In this document: positions 20,229-31,452 of the stretch, one piece after another
Numbering within the stretch: the first letter of the stretch is position 1
How the letters are laid out: each line of letters starts with the position of its first letter
NCBI GenBank assembly: GCA_023091665.1
Contig: JALJCQ010000004.1
Span: 1-64,000, forward strand
Source: Pythium myriotylum
Taxonomy: Eukaryota; Oomycota; Peronosporomycetes; Pythiales; Pythiaceae
DNA: 64,000 bases
Direction of reading: 5' to 3'
Notes under the pieces: model-generated
Seen by the model: the letters and a program-made list of their open reading frames with translations, nothing else
Told to the model about the DNA's origin: nothing
Database searches by the model: none
Translations under genes and position numbers: made by a program

Positions 20229-21137
20229 ATGGATCGTAGTCTGCCGCGCCCACTGATGAAGACCACCCTGGAGTATCTGGAGCGCTATAAGAAGCTGCAC
20301 CGGAAGCTCAGCGCGAAGCAAGAGAGCCTCCGCAAGATGCAACAACAACGCGAACGCCAAGAAGTACCCAGATCCCTGCGAGTACAGGCCAAGCTTGTTG
20401 TCTCCAACGAACTCCAGACGGCCCTTCCAACTCGAGTGCTCACGCTGATGAATCAATTCGATGCTCTGAAGCTACAGTTTCAGCACCAAGCCTTCGATCT
20501 CATCCTCAGCGTACAGAAAGCCGAACTCGAACAACTTGAGCTCCAAGTTCAGAAGCTCCGAGACGATTTCCAAGATCGAGCACTTGAGTACTGCAAGCTC
20601 GCATGCAAAGCCGACCCGAACGGCAAGTATGACACTATCAACTGGGATGCCATGGAAGAAGAAGATCGAGACGAGAACGCATATGTCGACATCTACCACC
20701 ATGCCAAGGACGAGTTCGAAGCTCGCCTGACCCAGTTTGAGCTTGCGGAACGATACAGCCAAGCTGATGCGAGCATCCGACTCGTCGACAAGCAAGCCAA
20801 GCAAGCCGCGGCTGCCGACATGGAGGTGGAAACTCCAAACCAGGATCTCGTGAACGTGTTGATTGATCGCAAGCTACAATCGATCAAGAACGAACTACGA
20901 CAGCTCCGTATCGACCGGAAGGTTCCAAAGCAACAGGAACGAAAAAACGCCAGAGCTGGCGCGAAGGGTGCGACCGTCAGCAAGAACAAGAAGCACCCTG
21001 CACCAAAGGCCGACGCCGCAAAGGGAACTTCCGCCTCAAACAACGGAAGAAACGGCAACACGCGAAGCGCAAGCAAAAGGAAAAGGAGCAACGCCGCCGA
21101 CAAACCGCCGCGCGGCGCCAAAACCGCGCGATCATAA
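20229..21137 (+). CDS. PLE ORF1, unit 6
   Basis: Identical 302-aa protein; slip site at 20942-20948. Confidence 0.83.
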   Translation: MDRSLPRPLMKTTLEYLERYKKLHRKLSAKQESLRKMQQQRERQEVPRSLRVQAKLVVSNELQTALPTRVLTLMNQFDALKLQFQHQAFDLILSVQKAELEQLELQVQKLRDDFQDRALEYCKLACKADPNGKYDTINWDAMEEEDRDENAYVDIYHHAKDEFEARLTQFELAERYSQADASIRLVDKQAKQAAAADMEVETPNQDLVNVLIDRKLQSIKNELRQLRIDRKVPKQQERKNARAGAKGATVSKNKKHPAPKADAAKGTSASNNGRNGNTRSASKRKRSNAADKPPRGAKTARS

Positions 21138-23062
21138 GACGCGACCGCTCGGATCTCTTCAACGCCAGTTTGATCTTCGGCTGTCGTAGGGCTTGTGATG
21201 TGGACGCATTGCCTCGCAATCTCGCGTTCCACAATCTCACACCACGTGGCACCAAGATTCCACCAGGTCTGAAGAGACTCCTGGGTCTGAACCTCAAGTT
21301 CTGCCCGACACCTCCGCCGCAACGCTCTTCCCTCTCGCCAGTTACCATCTTCCCCAAACTCGTCCGGTCTCTTCGAATTGCAGTCCAGTTTGCTGACTCC
21401 AGCGACCGCGACTACAACTCGAAGATCTACGTTCCAAACCTTGCTTTCCAGCCAAACCACCCACCACGCCATCAAGAAGATTTACTGGAGTCGATCAAGT
21501 CACACGCGACCGAACTCATTGCACAGTATCCCTTCCGACACAAGTTCAACCTCGACAGCAACCAACGCAACTTGCTACGATTGCTACGAAATGATCCGAA
21601 CTTGATGGTCGTGCAGGCAGACAAGAACCTCGGCCCGACGCTCATGCTTCGATCACAGTACACTTCCATGTGTCTTGATCACCTGAGTGACGAGGAGACA
21701 TACACGCCATTGTATCGTCTTCCCAACGGACCAGAGGCCCAGATCCAACGGATCGCAGCCAAAGTGAACCTGATCTACATGCTACTCAACTACCAGTACC
21801 GTGAAGATCCAGTCATCCAACGACAAGTTGCTGTCATCAAGTGTAATCCAAGTTCGTGCAAGTTAGGACGCTTCTATGGCCTGATAAAGCTCCACAAGGA
21901 GGATCTCGCCATTCGCCCTATCATTGCCAGCTGCGGAACACCGACAGCCGGTCTCTCGAAGTGGATCGATTTCCAGTTGCAAGACATGCTCCAGCGACAG
22001 CCATCGTACCTTCGAGACTCCGACACGCTGCTGACTGAACTTCGACAGATTCAGCCCAGCCCCAAGCATCGTTTGTTCACATTTGACGCCATCTCGCTCT
22101 ACACCAACATCCCCACCAACATCGGCATCGCAACAATCAAAGCCATGCTCCAAGAAGAGAAGCATCGCTTCGAGAATGTGATCGTCCAAGGTCTCGACTA
22201 CATCATGAACGAGAACTTGTTCATGTTCGGAGACTGCGTGTGGAAGCAAATCAAGGGCACCGCCATGGGAACACCATGTGCCCCCACGTACGCATCACTC
22301 TACGTAGCGTATCACGAGCGAAGCATCCTTCGAGAGTTCAGCAACTACATCGTGCTCTACAAGCGCTACATCGACGACGTGTTTTTGATTTGGCAAGACG
22401 GAAAAGATCCCCGTGCTTTCGAACTCTTCAAGATCCGCCTCAACACGATTCCAGGACTTCGCTGGACGTACATGGAACGCGGTCGTGAAGCACCGTTTCT
22501 TGACCTCAAAATCCGCCGATCCGACACGAGATACGAGACTCGAACTCATGAGAAAGAGCTCAATCTCTATCTCTACATCGCGGCTCAAAGCGCACACCCT
22601 CCAGGCGTTCTGAAAGGCCTCATCATCGGCATTGTCCAGAAGTATTACCGCCAGAACACCAGGAAGGAAGATTTCCTGTCTCAAGTCAGAGCCTTCTTCC
22701 AGCGCCTGGCAGCTCGCGGATACAACTCTAACCAGCTTAGAGACCATTTCCGCGACGCCATCGAAAGAATCGCCAAGCTACAAGAAGAAGCACAACAGAC
22801 GACGCGGCCAACCACGGAACTCGGCAAGCCCAAGCAAGTCTTCTTGTCTGTGCCTTATGACCCGAACGGCCCAACTCGGAAACAACTACGAGCTATCTAT
22901 CAAGCCCACCGTATTGAAGACGAGTTCGCAGCCCACAACATCAAGATCACTGTGTGCTACCGCCGTCCACGGAACCTCCGAGACATACTCTGTCCATCAG
23001 AGTTCAGGGCCAACATCTACGACGACCACTTCAAGAACAGCTCGGAAGATGCCATGCATTAA
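20948..23062 (+). CDS. PLE ORF2 reverse transcriptase, unit 6
   Basis: Identical RT, intact. Confidence 0.88.
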   Translation, partial: RQSWREGCDRQQEQEAPCTKGRRRKGNFRLKQRKKRQHAKRKQKEKEQRRRQTAARRQNRAIIRRDRSDLFNASLIFGCRRACDVDALPRNLAFHNLTPRGTKIPPGLKRLLGLNLKFCPTPPPQRSSLSPVTIFPKLVRSLRIAVQFADSSDRDYNSKIYVPNLAFQPNHPPRHQEDLLESIKSHATELIAQYPFRHKFNLDSNQRNLLRLLRNDPNLMVVQADKNLGPTLMLRSQYTSMCLDHLSDEETYTPLYRLPNGPEAQIQRIAAKVNLIYMLLNYQYREDPVIQRQVAVIKCNPSSCKLGRFYGLIKLHKEDLAIRPIIASCGTPTAGLSKWIDFQLQDMLQRQPSYLRDSDTLLTELRQIQPSPKHRLFTFDAISLYTNIPTNIGIATIKAMLQEEKHRFENVIVQGLDYIMNENLFMFGDCVWKQIKGTAMGTPCAPTYASLYVAYHERSILREFSNYIVLYKRYIDDVFLIWQDGKDPRAFELFKIRLNTIPGLRWTYMERGREAPFLDLKIRRSDTRYETRTHEKELNLYLYIAAQSAHPPGVLKGLIIGIVQKYYRQNTRKEDFLSQVRAFFQRLAARGYNSNQLRDHFRDAIERIAKLQEEAQQTTRPTTELGKPKQVFLSVPYDPNGPTRKQLRAIYQAHRIEDEFAAHNIKITVCYRRPRNLRDILCPSEFRANIYDDHFKNSSEDAMH

Positions 23063-23805
23063 AGCCTGGACCACCCCGGACACGGATGACCGTGCCCTTC
23101 CAGCGCGCGAGAACGTGTTTAGCCTTGCTGCTACCCACTCATTTGGAACCATGCCACAGAGTATGGGGTCGTGCAGTGAAGGCTCACGGAGCGGCTGGCT
23201 TGGGATGATCCCCCTCGAAAGGGTAACAGCGAACGCTTGGCATGTTGCGAGCAAATTCAAGAATGGCCGCCCGGATCGTGCACTATCTGTCTACAACCCA
23301 TCCCCGACCCTCAACCCCAAACCCTACCCTAAACCCTAAACCCAGACGAAAATTTCGGCCAACCCAGTCGAAAAGTTTGTCGAAGGTTCGAGAACGTTCG
23401 ACCGAACATTCGAGAATATTCCCGAGAATGTTCGAGAATGTTCAACCCAGGACGTCGAATATTCTCACGTGTCTCAAGACCCCAGCAGCACAGACACGCA
23501 GACCCAGAACACTCAAGTTCCTGTCCAGCCCTAGAACCCAGAAGCGTAGGACTCTAGCGTAGGACTTTAGCGTAGGCACCCGGGGGCGAGGTCGGCGGTC
23601 TTCCTCAGTTTTCAATTTTCCACTCAGCACGAAGACGCCCACCGACGAAGACATCAAGTCGAAAGAGCCCCTGCATCTGTAATAGAGCAACTCTTTGGGT
23701 CGTAGTTTCCCTGACCAAGTCTTTGCAAGTCACTTCAAGCCTCTCTAAACCCTAGACCAAGCCCCGCGTGACGAAGCAATTAAGGAAAGACTCTCCATCA
23801 TCGCC

Positions 23806-24714
23806 ATGGATCGTAGTCTGCCGCGCCCACTGATGAAGACCACCCTGGAGTATCTGGAGCGCTATAAGAAGCTGCACCGGAAGCTCAGCGCGAAGCAAGA
23901 GAGCCTCCGCAAGATGCAACAACAACGCGAACGCCAAGAAGTACCCAGATCCCTGCGAGTACAGGCCAAGCTTGTTGTCTCCAACGAACTCCAGACGGCC
24001 CTTCCAACTCGAGTGCTCACGCTGATGAATCAATTCGATGCTCTGAAGCTACAGTTTCAGCACCAAGCCTTCGATCTCATCCTCAGCGTACAGAAAGCCG
24101 AACTCGAACAACTTGAGCTCCAAGTTCAGAAGCTCCGAGACGATTTCCAAGATCGAGCACTTGAGTACTGCAAGCTCGCATGCAAAGCCGACCCGAACGG
24201 CAAGTATGACACTATCAACTGGGATGCCATGGAAGAAGAAGATCGAGACGAGAACGCATATGTCGACATCTACCACCATGCCAAGGACGAGTTCGAAGCT
24301 CGCCTGACCCAGTTTGAGCTTGCGGAACGATACAGCCAAGCTGATGCGAGCATCCGACTCGTCGACAAGCAAGCCAAGCAAGCCGCGGCTGCCGACATGG
24401 AGGTGGAAACTCCAAACCAGGATCTCGTGAACGTGTTGATTGATCGCAAGCTACAATCGATCAAGAACGAACTACGACAGCTCCGTATCGACCGGAAGGT
24501 TCCAAAGCAACAGGAACGAAAAAACGCCAGAGCTGGCGCGAAGGGTGCGACCGTCAGCAAGAACAAGAAGCACCCTGCACCAAAGGCCGACGCCGCAAAG
24601 GGAACTTCCGCCTCAAACAACGGAAGAAACGGCAACACGCGAAGCGCAAGCAAAAGGAAAAGGAGCAACGCCGCCGACAAACCGCCGCGCGGCGCCAAAA
24701 CCGCGCGATCATAA
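23806..24714 (+). CDS. PLE ORF1, unit 7
   Basis: Identical 302-aa protein; slip site at 24519-24525. Confidence 0.83.
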   Translation: MDRSLPRPLMKTTLEYLERYKKLHRKLSAKQESLRKMQQQRERQEVPRSLRVQAKLVVSNELQTALPTRVLTLMNQFDALKLQFQHQAFDLILSVQKAELEQLELQVQKLRDDFQDRALEYCKLACKADPNGKYDTINWDAMEEEDRDENAYVDIYHHAKDEFEARLTQFELAERYSQADASIRLVDKQAKQAAAADMEVETPNQDLVNVLIDRKLQSIKNELRQLRIDRKVPKQQERKNARAGAKGATVSKNKKHPAPKADAAKGTSASNNGRNGNTRSASKRKRSNAADKPPRGAKTARS

Positions 24715-26639
24715 GACGCGACCGCTCGGATCTCTTCAACGCCAGTTTGATCTTCGGCTGTCGTAGGGCTTGTGATGTGGACGCATTGCCTCGCAATCTC
24801 GCGTTCCACAATCTCACACCACGTGGCACCAAGATTCCACCAGGTCTGAAGAGACTCCTGGGTCTGAACCTCAAGTTCTGCCCGACACCTCCGCCGCAAC
24901 GCTCTTCCCTCTCGCCAGTTACCATCTTCCCCAAACTCGTCCGGTCTCTTCGAATTGCAGTCCAGTTTGCTGACTCCAGCGACCGCGACTACAACTCGAA
25001 GATCTACGTTCCAAACCTTGCTTTCCAGCCAAACCACCCACCACGCCATCAAGAAGATTTACTGGAGTCGATCAAGTCACACGCGACCGAACTCATTGCA
25101 CAGTATCCCTTCCGACACAAGTTCAACCTCGACAGCAACCAACGCAACTTGCTACGATTGCTACGAAATGATCCGAACTTGATGGTCGTGCAGGCAGACA
25201 AGAACCTCGGCCCGACGCTCATGCTTCGATCACAGTACACTTCCATGTGTCTTGATCACCTGAGTGACGAGGAGACATACACGCCATTGTATCGTCTTCC
25301 CAACGGACCAGAGGCCCAGATCCAACGGATCGCAGCCAAAGTGAACCTGATCTACATGCTACTCAACTACCAGTACCGTGAAGATCCAGTCATCCAACGA
25401 CAAGTTGCTGTCATCAAGTGTAATCCAAGTTCGTGCAAGTTAGGACGCTTCTATGGCCTGATAAAGCTCCACAAGGAGGATCTCGCCATTCGCCCTATCA
25501 TTGCCAGCTGCGGAACACCGACAGCCGGTCTCTCGAAGTGGATCGATTTCCAGTTGCAAGACATGCTCCAGCGACAGCCATCGTACCTTCGAGACTCCGA
25601 CACGCTGCTGACTGAACTTCGACAGATTCAGCCCAGCCCCAAGCATCGTTTGTTCACATTTGACGCCATCTCGCTCTACACCAACATCCCCACCAACATC
25701 GGCATCGCAACAATCAAAGCCATGCTCCAAGAAGAGAAGCATCGCTTCGAGAATGTGATCGTCCAAGGTCTCGACTACATCATGAACGAGAACTTGTTCA
25801 TGTTCGGAGACTGCGTGTGGAAGCAAATCAAGGGCACCGCCATGGGAACACCATGTGCCCCCACGTACGCATCACTCTACGTAGCGTATCACGAGCGAAG
25901 CATCCTTCGAGAGTTCAGCAACTACATCGTGCTCTACAAGCGCTACATCGACGACGTGTTTTTGATTTGGCAAGACGGAAAAGATCCCCGTGCTTTCGAA
26001 CTCTTCAAGATCCGCCTCAACACGATTCCAGGACTTCGCTGGACGTACATGGAACGCGGTCGTGAAGCACCGTTTCTTGACCTCAAAATCCGCCGATCCG
26101 ACACGAGATACGAGACTCGAACTCATGAGAAAGAGCTCAATCTCTATCTCTACATCGCGGCTCAAAGCGCACACCCTCCAGGCGTTCTGAAAGGCCTCAT
26201 CATCGGCATTGTCCAGAAGTATTACCGCCAGAACACCAGGAAGGAAGATTTCCTGTCTCAAGTCAGAGCCTTCTTCCAGCGCCTGGCAGCTCGCGGATAC
26301 AACTCTAACCAGCTTAGAGACCATTTCCGCGACGCCATCGAAAGAATCGCCAAGCTACAAGAAGAAGCACAACAGACGACGCGGCCAACCACGGAACTCG
26401 GCAAGCCCAAGCAAGTCTTCTTGTCTGTGCCTTATGACCCGAACGGCCCAACTCGGAAACAACTACGAGCTATCTATCAAGCCCACCGTATTGAAGACGA
26501 GTTCGCAGCCCACAACATCAAGATCACTGTGTGCTACCGCCGTCCACGGAACCTCCGAGACATACTCTGTCCATCAGAGTTCAGGGCCAACATCTACGAC
26601 GACCACTTCAAGAACAGCTCGGAAGATGCCATGCATTAA
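24525..26639 (+). CDS. PLE ORF2 reverse transcriptase, unit 7
   Basis: Identical RT, intact. Confidence 0.88.
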   Translation, partial: RQSWREGCDRQQEQEAPCTKGRRRKGNFRLKQRKKRQHAKRKQKEKEQRRRQTAARRQNRAIIRRDRSDLFNASLIFGCRRACDVDALPRNLAFHNLTPRGTKIPPGLKRLLGLNLKFCPTPPPQRSSLSPVTIFPKLVRSLRIAVQFADSSDRDYNSKIYVPNLAFQPNHPPRHQEDLLESIKSHATELIAQYPFRHKFNLDSNQRNLLRLLRNDPNLMVVQADKNLGPTLMLRSQYTSMCLDHLSDEETYTPLYRLPNGPEAQIQRIAAKVNLIYMLLNYQYREDPVIQRQVAVIKCNPSSCKLGRFYGLIKLHKEDLAIRPIIASCGTPTAGLSKWIDFQLQDMLQRQPSYLRDSDTLLTELRQIQPSPKHRLFTFDAISLYTNIPTNIGIATIKAMLQEEKHRFENVIVQGLDYIMNENLFMFGDCVWKQIKGTAMGTPCAPTYASLYVAYHERSILREFSNYIVLYKRYIDDVFLIWQDGKDPRAFELFKIRLNTIPGLRWTYMERGREAPFLDLKIRRSDTRYETRTHEKELNLYLYIAAQSAHPPGVLKGLIIGIVQKYYRQNTRKEDFLSQVRAFFQRLAARGYNSNQLRDHFRDAIERIAKLQEEAQQTTRPTTELGKPKQVFLSVPYDPNGPTRKQLRAIYQAHRIEDEFAAHNIKITVCYRRPRNLRDILCPSEFRANIYDDHFKNSSEDAMH

Positions 26640-27322
26640 AGCCTGGACCACCCCGGACACGGATGACCGTGCCCTTCCAGCGCGCGAGAACGTGTTTAGC
26701 CTTGCTGCTACCCACTCATTTGGAACCATGCCACAGAGTATGGGGTCGTGCAGTGAAGGCTCACGGAGCGGCTGGCTTGGGATGATCCCCCTCGAAAGGG
26801 TAACAGCGAACGCTTGGCATGTTGCGAGCAAATTCAAGAATGGCCGCCCGGATCGTGCACTATCTGTCTACAACCCATCCCCGACCCTCAACCCCAAACC
26901 CTACCCTAAACCCTAAACCCAGACGAAAATTTCGGCCAACCCAGTCGAAAAGTTTGTCGAAGGTTCGAGAACGTTCGACCGAACATTCGAGAATATTCCC
27001 GAGAATGTTCGAGAATGTTCAACCCAGGACGTCGAATATTCTCACGTGTCTCAAGACCCCAGCAGCACAGACACGCAGACCCAGAACACTCAAGTTCCTG
27101 TCCAGCCCTAGAACCCAGAAGCGTAGGACTCTAGCGTAGGACTTTAGCGTAGGCACCCGGGGGCGAGGTCGGCGGTCTTCCTCAGTTTTCAATTTTCCAC
27201 TCAGCACGAAGACGCCCACCGACGAAGACATCAAGTCGAAAGAGCCCCTGCATCTGTAATAGAGCAACTCTTTGGGTCGTAGTTTCCCTGACCAAGTCTT
27301 TGCAAGTCACTTCAAGCCTCTC

Positions 27323-27395
27323 TAAACCCTAAACCCTAAACCCTAAACCCTAAACCCTAAACCCTAAACCCTAAACCCTAAACCCTAAACCCTAA
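27323..27395. repeat. Interstitial telomere tract 1
   Basis: About ten AAACCCT repeats between the 3' end of unit 7 and a 5'-truncated unit. In the expected order of events the truncated unit was added first, was capped by telomerase, and later received the next element. Four bases (27396-27399) at the right edge match neither the repeat nor the element exactly. Confidence 0.95.
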
Positions 27396-27399
27396 CCGG

Positions 27400-27965
27400 T
27401 TCTTGACCTCAAAATCCGCCGATCCGACACGAGATACGAGACTCGAACTCATGAGAAAGAGCTCAATCTCTATCTCTACATCGCGGCTCAAAGCGCACAC
27501 CCTCCAGGCGTTCTGAAAGGCCTCATCATCGGCATTGTCCAGAAGTATTACCGCCAGAACACCAGGAAGGAAGATTTCCTGTCTCAAGTCAGAGCCTTCT
27601 TCCAGCGCCTGGCAGCTCGCGGATACAACTCTAACCAGCTTAGAGACCATTTCCGCGACGCCATCGAAAGAATCGCCAAGCTACAAGAAGAAGCACAACA
27701 GACGACGCGGCCAACCACGGAACTCGGCAAGCCCAAGCAAGTCTTCTTGTCTGTGCCTTATGACCCGAACGGCCCAACTCGGAAACAACTACGAGCTATC
27801 TATCAAGCCCACCGTATTGAAGACGAGTTCGCAGCCCACAACATCAAGATCACTGTGTGCTACCGCCGTCCACGGAACCTCCGAGACATACTCTGTCCAT
27901 CAGAGTTCAGGGCCAACATCTACGACGACCACTTCAAGAACAGCTCGGGAGATGCCATGCATTAA
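27400..27965 (+). pseudogene. C-terminal fragment of PLE ORF2
   Basis: About 188 in-frame residues from the FLDLKI region to the stop. The RT catalytic motifs are absent. Confidence 0.88.
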
Positions 27966-28656
27966 AGCCTGGACCACCCCGGACACGGATGACCGTGCCC
28001 TTCCAGCGCGCGAGAACGTGTTTAGCCTTGCTGCTACCCACTCATTTGGAACCATGCCACAGAGTATGGGGTCGTGCAGTGAAGGCTCACGGAGCGGCTG
28101 GCTTGGGATGATCCCCCTCGAAAGGGTAACAGCGAACGCTTGGCATATTGCGAGCAAATTCAAGAATGGCCGCCCGGATCGTGCACTATCTGTCTACAAC
28201 CCATCCCCGACCCTCAACCCCAAACCCTACCCTAAACCCTAAACCCAGACGAAAATTTCGGCCAACCCAGTCGAAAAGTTTGTCGAAGGTTCGAGAACGT
28301 TCGACCGAACATTCGAGAATATTCCCGAGAATGTTCGAGAATGTTCAACCCAGGACGTCGAATATTCTCACGTGTCTCAAGACCCCAGCAGCACAGACAC
28401 GCAGACCCAGAACACTCAAGTTCCTGTCCAGCCCTAGAACCCAGAAGCGTAGGACTCTAGCGTAGGACTTTAGCGTAGGCACCCGGGGGCGAGGTCGGCG
28501 GTCTTCCTCAGTTTTCAATTTTCCACTCAGCACGAAGACGCCCACCGACGAAGACATCAAGTCGAAAGAGCCCCTGCATCTGTAATAGAGCAACTCTTTG
28601 GGTCGTAGTTTCCCTGACCAAGTCTTTGCAAGTCACTTCAAGCCTCTCTAAACCCT
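27400..28656 (+). mobile_element. 5'-truncated telomeric PLE (unit 8)
   Basis: It starts within the last third of ORF2 and runs to the standard 3' end. It differs from the array consensus by a few substitutions, for example one changing Glu to Gly near the ORF2 C-terminus and one at 28146, consistent with an older insertion. Boxes at 28285-28367 and the hammerhead-like fold at 28540-28603 are retained. Confidence 0.93.
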
Positions 28657-28738
28657 AAACCCTAAACCCTAAACCCTAAACCCTAAACCCTAAACCCTAA
28701 ACCCTAAACCCTAAACCCTAAACCCTAAACCCTAAACC
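28649..28738. repeat. Interstitial telomere tract 2
   Basis: About twelve AAACCCT repeats separating unit 8 from unit 9, in the same orientation as the terminal telomere. Confidence 0.95.
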
Positions 28739-29530
28739 CAACGCGAACGCCAAGAAGTACCCAGATCCCTGCGAGTACAGGCCAAGCTTGTTGTCTCCAA
28801 CGAACTCCAGACGGCCCTTCCAACTCGAGTGCTCACGCTGATGAATCAATTCGATGCTCTGAAGCTACAGTTTCAGCACCAAGCCTTCGATCTCATCCTC
28901 AGCGTACAGAAAGCCGAACTCGAACAACTTGAGCTCCAAGTTCAGAAGCTCCGAGACGATTTCCAAGATCGAGCACTTGAGTACTGCAAGCTCGCATGCA
29001 AAGCCGACCCGAACGGCAAGTATGACACTATCAACTGGGATGCCATGGAAGAAGAAGATCGAGACGAGAACGCATATGTCGACATCTACCACCATGCCAA
29101 GGACGAGTTCGAAGCTCGCCTGACCCAGTTTGAGCTTGCGGAACGATACAGCCAAGCTGATGCGAGCATCCGACTCGTCGACAAGCAAGCCAAGCAAGCC
29201 GCGGCTGCCGACATGGAGGTGGAAACTCCAAACCAGGATCTCGTGAACGTGTTGATTGATCGCAAGCTACAATCGATCAAGAACGAACTACGACAGCTCC
29301 GTATCGACCGGAAGGTTCCAAAGCAACAGGAACGAAAAAACGCCAGAGCTGGCGCGAAGGGTGCGACCGTCAGCAAGAACAAGAAGCACCCTGCACCAAA
29401 GGCCGACGCCGCAAAGGGAACTTCCGCCTCAAACAGCGGAAGAAACGGCAACACGCGAAGCGCAAGCAAAAGGAAAAGGAGCAACGCCGCCGACAAACCG
29501 CCGCGCGGCGCCAAAACCGCGCGATCATAA
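28739..29530 (+). pseudogene. PLE ORF1, N-terminally truncated
   Basis: Opens in frame at the telomere junction and continues for 263 codons to the normal stop. The N-terminal coiled coil is largely lost. The slip site is preserved at 29335-29341. One Asn-to-Ser change is visible in the basic tail. Confidence 0.88.
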
Positions 29531-31452
29531 GACGCGACCGCTCGGATCTCTTCAACGCCAGTTTGATCTTCGGCTGTCGTAGGGCTTGTGATGTGGACGC
29601 ATTGCCTCGCAATCTCGCGTTCCACAATCTCACACCACGTGGCACCAAGATTCCACCAGGTCTGAAGAGACTCCTGGGTCTGAACCTCAAGTTCTGCCCG
29701 ACACCTCCGCCGCAACGCTCTTCCCTCTCGCCAGTTACCATCTTCCCCAAACTCGTCCGGTCTCTTCGAATTGCAGTCCAGTTTGCTGACTCCAGCGACC
29801 GCGACTACAACTCGAAGATCTACGTTCCAAACCTTGCTTTCCAGCCAAACCACCTGCCACGCCATCAAGAAGATTTACTGGAGTCGATCAAGTCACACGC
29901 GACCGAACTCATTGCACAGTATCCCTTCCGACACAAGTTCAACCTCGACAGCAACCAACGCAACTTGCTACGATTGCTACGAAATGATCCGAACTTGATG
30001 GTCGTGCAGGCAGACAAGAACCTCGGCCCGACGCTCATGCTTCGATCACAGTACACTTCCATGTGTCTTGATCACCTGAGTGACGAGGAGACATACACGC
30101 CATTGTATCGTCTTCCCAACGGACCAGAGGCCCAGATCCAACGGATCGCAGCCAAAGTGAACCTGATCTACATGCTACTCAACCACCAGTACCGTGAAGA
30201 TCCAGTCATCCAACGACAAGCTGTCATCAAGTGTAATCCAAGTTCGTGCAAGTTAGGACGCTTCTATGGCCTGATAAAGCTCCACAAGGAGGATCTCGCC
30301 ATTCGCCCTATCATTGCCAGCTGCGGAAAACCGACAGCCGGTCTCTCGAAGTGGATCGATTTCCAGTTGCAAGACATGCTCCAGCGACAGCCATCGTACC
30401 TTCGAGACTCCGACACGCTGCTGACTGAACTTCGACAGATTCAGCCCAGCCCCAAGCATCGTTTGTTCACATTTGACGCCGTCTCGCTCTACACCAACAT
30501 CCCCACCAACATCGGCATCGCAACAATCAAAGCCATGCTCCAAGAAGAGAAGCATCGCTTCGAGAATGTGATCGTCCAAGGTCTCGACTACATCATGAAC
30601 GAGAACTTGTTCATGTTCGGAGACTGCGTGTGGAAGCAAATCAAGGGCACCGCCATGGGAACACCATGTGCCCCCACGTACACATCACTATACGTAGCGT
30701 ATCACGAGCGAAGCATCCTTCGAGAGTTCAGCAACTACATCGTGCTCTACAAGCGCTACATCGACGACGTGTTTTTGATTTGGCAAGACGGAAAAGATCC
30801 CCGTGCTTTCGAACTCTTCAAGATCCGCCTCAACACGATTCCAGGACTTCGCTGGACGTACATGGAACGCGGTCGTGAAGCACCGTTTCTTGACCTCAAA
30901 ATCCGCCGATCCGACACGAGATACGAGACTCGAACTCATGAGAAAGAGCTCAATCTCTATCTCTACATCGCGGCTCAAAGCGCACACCCTCCAGGCGTTC
31001 TGAAAGGCCTCATCATCGGCATTGTCCAGAAGTATTACCGCCAGAACACCAGGAAGGAAGATTTCCTGTCTCAAGTCAGAGCCTTCTTCCAGCGCCTGGC
31101 AGCTCGCGGATACAACTCTAACCAGCTTAGAGACCATTTCCGCGACGCCATCGAAAGAATCGCCAAGCTACAAGAAGAAGCACAACAGACGACGCGGCCA
31201 ACCACGGAACTCGGCAAGCCCAAGCAAGTCTTCTTGTCTGTGCCTTATGACCCGAACGGCCCAACTCGGAAACAACTACGAGCTATCTATCAAGCCCACC
31301 GTATTGAAGACGAGTTCGCAGCCCACAACATCAAGATCACTGTGTGCTACCGCCGTCCACGGAACCTCCGAGACATACTCTGTCCATCAGAGTTCAGGGC
31401 CAACATCTACGACGACCACTTCAAGAACAGCTCGGAAGATGCCATGCATTAA
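29341..31452 (+). CDS. PLE ORF2 reverse transcriptase, older variant
   Basis: 703 residues from the slip site, one fewer than the array copies because a codon near 30220 is deleted. All RT motifs are present (FDAVSLYTNIP, GTAMGTPCAP, YIDD). Changes relative to the array: Pro-Leu, Tyr-His, Thr-Lys, Ile-Val and Ala-Thr. The frame stayed open despite divergence, so this copy may only recently have become inactive, or it supplied RT until recently. Confidence 0.85.
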   Translation, partial: RQSWREGCDRQQEQEAPCTKGRRRKGNFRLKQRKKRQHAKRKQKEKEQRRRQTAARRQNRAIIRRDRSDLFNASLIFGCRRACDVDALPRNLAFHNLTPRGTKIPPGLKRLLGLNLKFCPTPPPQRSSLSPVTIFPKLVRSLRIAVQFADSSDRDYNSKIYVPNLAFQPNHLPRHQEDLLESIKSHATELIAQYPFRHKFNLDSNQRNLLRLLRNDPNLMVVQADKNLGPTLMLRSQYTSMCLDHLSDEETYTPLYRLPNGPEAQIQRIAAKVNLIYMLLNHQYREDPVIQRQAVIKCNPSSCKLGRFYGLIKLHKEDLAIRPIIASCGKPTAGLSKWIDFQLQDMLQRQPSYLRDSDTLLTELRQIQPSPKHRLFTFDAVSLYTNIPTNIGIATIKAMLQEEKHRFENVIVQGLDYIMNENLFMFGDCVWKQIKGTAMGTPCAPTYTSLYVAYHERSILREFSNYIVLYKRYIDDVFLIWQDGKDPRAFELFKIRLNTIPGLRWTYMERGREAPFLDLKIRRSDTRYETRTHEKELNLYLYIAAQSAHPPGVLKGLIIGIVQKYYRQNTRKEDFLSQVRAFFQRLAARGYNSNQLRDHFRDAIERIAKLQEEAQQTTRPTTELGKPKQVFLSVPYDPNGPTRKQLRAIYQAHRIEDEFAAHNIKITVCYRRPRNLRDILCPSEFRANIYDDHFKNSSEDAMH

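Larger units (their letters stand above)
20177..23753 (+). mobile_element. Full-length telomeric PLE (unit 6)
   Basis: Same layout; 3' boxes at 23382-23464, hammerhead-like fold at 23637-23700. Confidence 0.93.
310..27330 (+). repeat. Head-to-tail array of telomeric Penelope-like element units, period 3577 bp
   Basis: One partial unit (310-2291) is followed by seven full units starting at 2292, 5869, 9446, 13023, 16600, 20177 and 23754. The period is exactly 3577 bp and the translated ORFs are identical in all units; I saw no base differences by eye. Adjacent units are joined through a single telomere-like repeat (for example 2284-2291). All units read away from the telomere. Confidence 0.97.
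23754..27330 (+). mobile_element. Full-length telomeric PLE (unit 7, innermost of the array)
   Basis: Same layout, but its 3' end runs into about ten telomere repeats instead of another unit. It therefore shows the true 3' terminus: CCTCTCTAAACCCT. Confidence 0.93.
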
